A stretch of 5,715 nucleotides of DNA, from NCBI GenBank assembly GCA_022784805.1, contig JALFYG010000243.1:1-5715 (forward strand), in the 5' to 3' direction. The first letter of the stretch is position 1. The number at the start of each line of letters is the position of its first letter. Of this stretch, positions 4,809-5,715 are shown piece by piece. Below the pieces are notes generated by a model. It had not been told where the DNA came from, made no database searches, and worked only from the letters and a program-made list of their open reading frames with translations. The stretch comes from Spirochaetales bacterium. GTDB taxonomy: Bacteria > Spirochaetota > Spirochaetia > Sphaerochaetales > Sphaerochaetaceae. Position numbers and translations under genes: made by a program.

Positions 4809-5715
4809 CAAAACTGTTTGGTGGAACCAAACAACAGAAAGACATTAAGAGATTAACCCCCATTTTGGAGGCTGTTAAGAAAGAATATAGTTGGGCTGAG
4901 AGCCTGAAAGATGAAGAATTTCCTGTCTACACCAATCAGTGGAAGGAAGAAGTAAAGAATGGAAAAAGTCTTGATGACATTCTTCCTAAGGCTTTTGCCC
5001 TTGTCCGTGAAGCTGCAGGCAGATGCATTAATGAGAGACACTACGACGAGCAGATAATGGGTGCCGTAGTTCTTTATCAAGGCGATATCCTTGAAATGAA
5101 GACAGGTGAAGGTAAGACACTTACCAGTGTTCCTGCTGCATACATTGTTGCACTTGAAGGTAAAGGCGTACATGTAGTCACTGTCAACGACTATTTGGCT
5201 AAGAGAGACGCTGAATGGATGGGACAGATTTATAACTTCTTAGGTCTTACTGTTGGTGTAGTTGTCCCTGGACAGGATGACGGCGCAAAGAAGAGAGCCT
5301 ATGCCTGTGACATCACATATGGAACAAACAATGAGTTTGGTTTCGATTACCTTAGAGACAACATGAAGCAGTCCATGGATAGAAAGATTCAGTCCAGACA
5401 TCACTACTGTATCGTGGACGAAATCGACTCCATCCTTATTGATGAAGCGAGAACTCCTCTCATCATCAGCGGACAGGCTGAAGATGATACTCCTAAAGCC
5501 AGGGCAGCAAAGGCAATCGTCCCTTATTTCAAGGAGTGTGAGAAGAATCCAGAGACAGGTACATATTACGAGCTCACACAGATTGAGAAGATGGATAGAG
5601 AGCTCTATAGCTCCTTCGATGAGCGCGGTGACTTTAAGATTGATGAGAAGAGCAAGAACGTCACCTTTACAAAGCAGGGTATGACAAAAATGGAGGAACT
5701 CTTGAAAAAGACAGG
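4793..5715 (+). CDS. secA: SecA preprotein translocase ATPase, N-terminal 307 codons (partial)
   Basis: SecA is the cytoplasmic ATPase that pushes preproteins through SecYEG; this gene runs off the right edge, with 307 of about 800-950 expected codons present. The N-terminus MANFLTKLFGG is typical. Visible motifs are a Q-motif-like HYDEQIMGA (83-91), Walker A MKTGEGKT (102-109), VVTVNDYLAKRDAEWM (128-143), YGTNNEFGFDYLRDNM (176-191) and the Walker B signature VDEIDSILIDEARTPLIISG (208-227). The preprotein cross-linking domain begins around residue 228. The part between ISGQAED and GDFKIDEKSK (about 225-288) seems some 15-20 residues longer than I recall for E. coli SecA, which may be a lineage-specific insertion. 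The ATG at 4793 is chosen because the family N-terminus begins there and no in-frame start lies just upstream. No Shine-Dalgarno sequence is visible at the normal distance, unlike cvpA, holB and the two-component genes. Because the 3' end is missing, intactness and the C-terminal zinc tail cannot be judged. Confidence 0.98.
   Translation, partial: MANFLTKLFGGTKQQKDIKRLTPILEAVKKEYSWAESLKDEEFPVYTNQWKEEVKNGKSLDDILPKAFALVREAAGRCINERHYDEQIMGAVVLYQGDILEMKTGEGKTLTSVPAAYIVALEGKGVHVVTVNDYLAKRDAEWMGQIYNFLGLTVGVVVPGQDDGAKKRAYACDITYGTNNEFGFDYLRDNMKQSMDRKIQSRHHYCIVDEIDSILIDEARTPLIISGQAEDDTPKARAAKAIVPYFKECEKNPETGTYYELTQIEKMDRELYSSFDERGDFKIDEKSKNVTFTKQGMTKMEELLKKT

Noticed and set aside
4853..5173. 106-codon minus-strand frame inside secA
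   Set aside because: It is fully antisense to the strongly conserved SecA nucleotide-binding region, with no recognisable product.
5439..5684. 81-codon plus-strand frame inside secA
   Set aside because: It is an Arg/Ser-rich out-of-frame shadow of the secA frame, which remains intact to the window edge.
1..5715. CRISPR array, tRNA/rRNA gene, insertion sequence or defence system
   Set aside because: There are no regularly spaced repeats, no tRNA-like fold, no transposase or terminal repeats, and coding density by housekeeping and regulatory genes is nearly complete.

Overview
The window looks like an ordinary chromosomal stretch of a spirochaete (Spirochaetota, possibly Treponema-, Sphaerochaeta- or Borrelia-like). 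The main reason is gene order. A cvpA-type membrane protein, a poorly conserved replication-clamp-loader-like protein, a soluble PAS histidine kinase and a sigma-54-activating response regulator lie in the same order as I recall for the Borrelia burgdorferi locus ending in hk2-rrp2. The regulator is 454 aa, close to the length I recall for Rrp2, and its phospho-acceptor is Asp52, as in Rrp2. Arginine is mostly AGA/AGG and base composition is moderate. The phylum is an inference; no rRNA or other marker is present.

Layout: positions 1-4670 hold five genes on the minus strand, read right to left: cvpA-like (4146-4670), holB-like delta' subunit (3002-4159), histidine kinase (1837-3012), NtrC-family response regulator (476-1840) and a DinG/XPD-type helicase whose 3' part runs off the left edge (1-486). 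Every junction is an overlap (14, 11, 4 and 11 bases), and the start codons are ATG, TTG, GTG, ATG and ATG. cvpA, holB, the kinase and the regulator each have a good Shine-Dalgarno sequence 5-6 bases before the start; that of dinG is weaker. This is a compact, probably translationally coupled operon with no visible internal terminator.

Positions 4671-4792 form a 122-base divergent intergenic region that must hold the control signals for both sides. It contains a 7-bp perfect inverted repeat, a short direct repeat and weak promoter-like hexamers. secA starts at 4793 on the plus strand and runs off the right edge after 307 codons. Its start has no recognisable Shine-Dalgarno sequence and is overlapped by a 10-codon hydrophobic reading frame.

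How the genes work together: the kinase and regulator form a complete two-component system. The kinase is predicted to be cytosolic and to sense an internal signal through its PAS domain, and the regulator should drive sigma-54 promoters located elsewhere, since none is seen here. The delta'-like and DinG-like proteins act in DNA replication and repair, CvpA is a membrane protein of poorly defined role, and SecA is the protein-export motor. I found no mobile element, CRISPR array, RNA gene or clearly new system. The points most worth checking are the divergent delta' protein, the conserved linkage of the two-component system to replication genes, and the secA leader.
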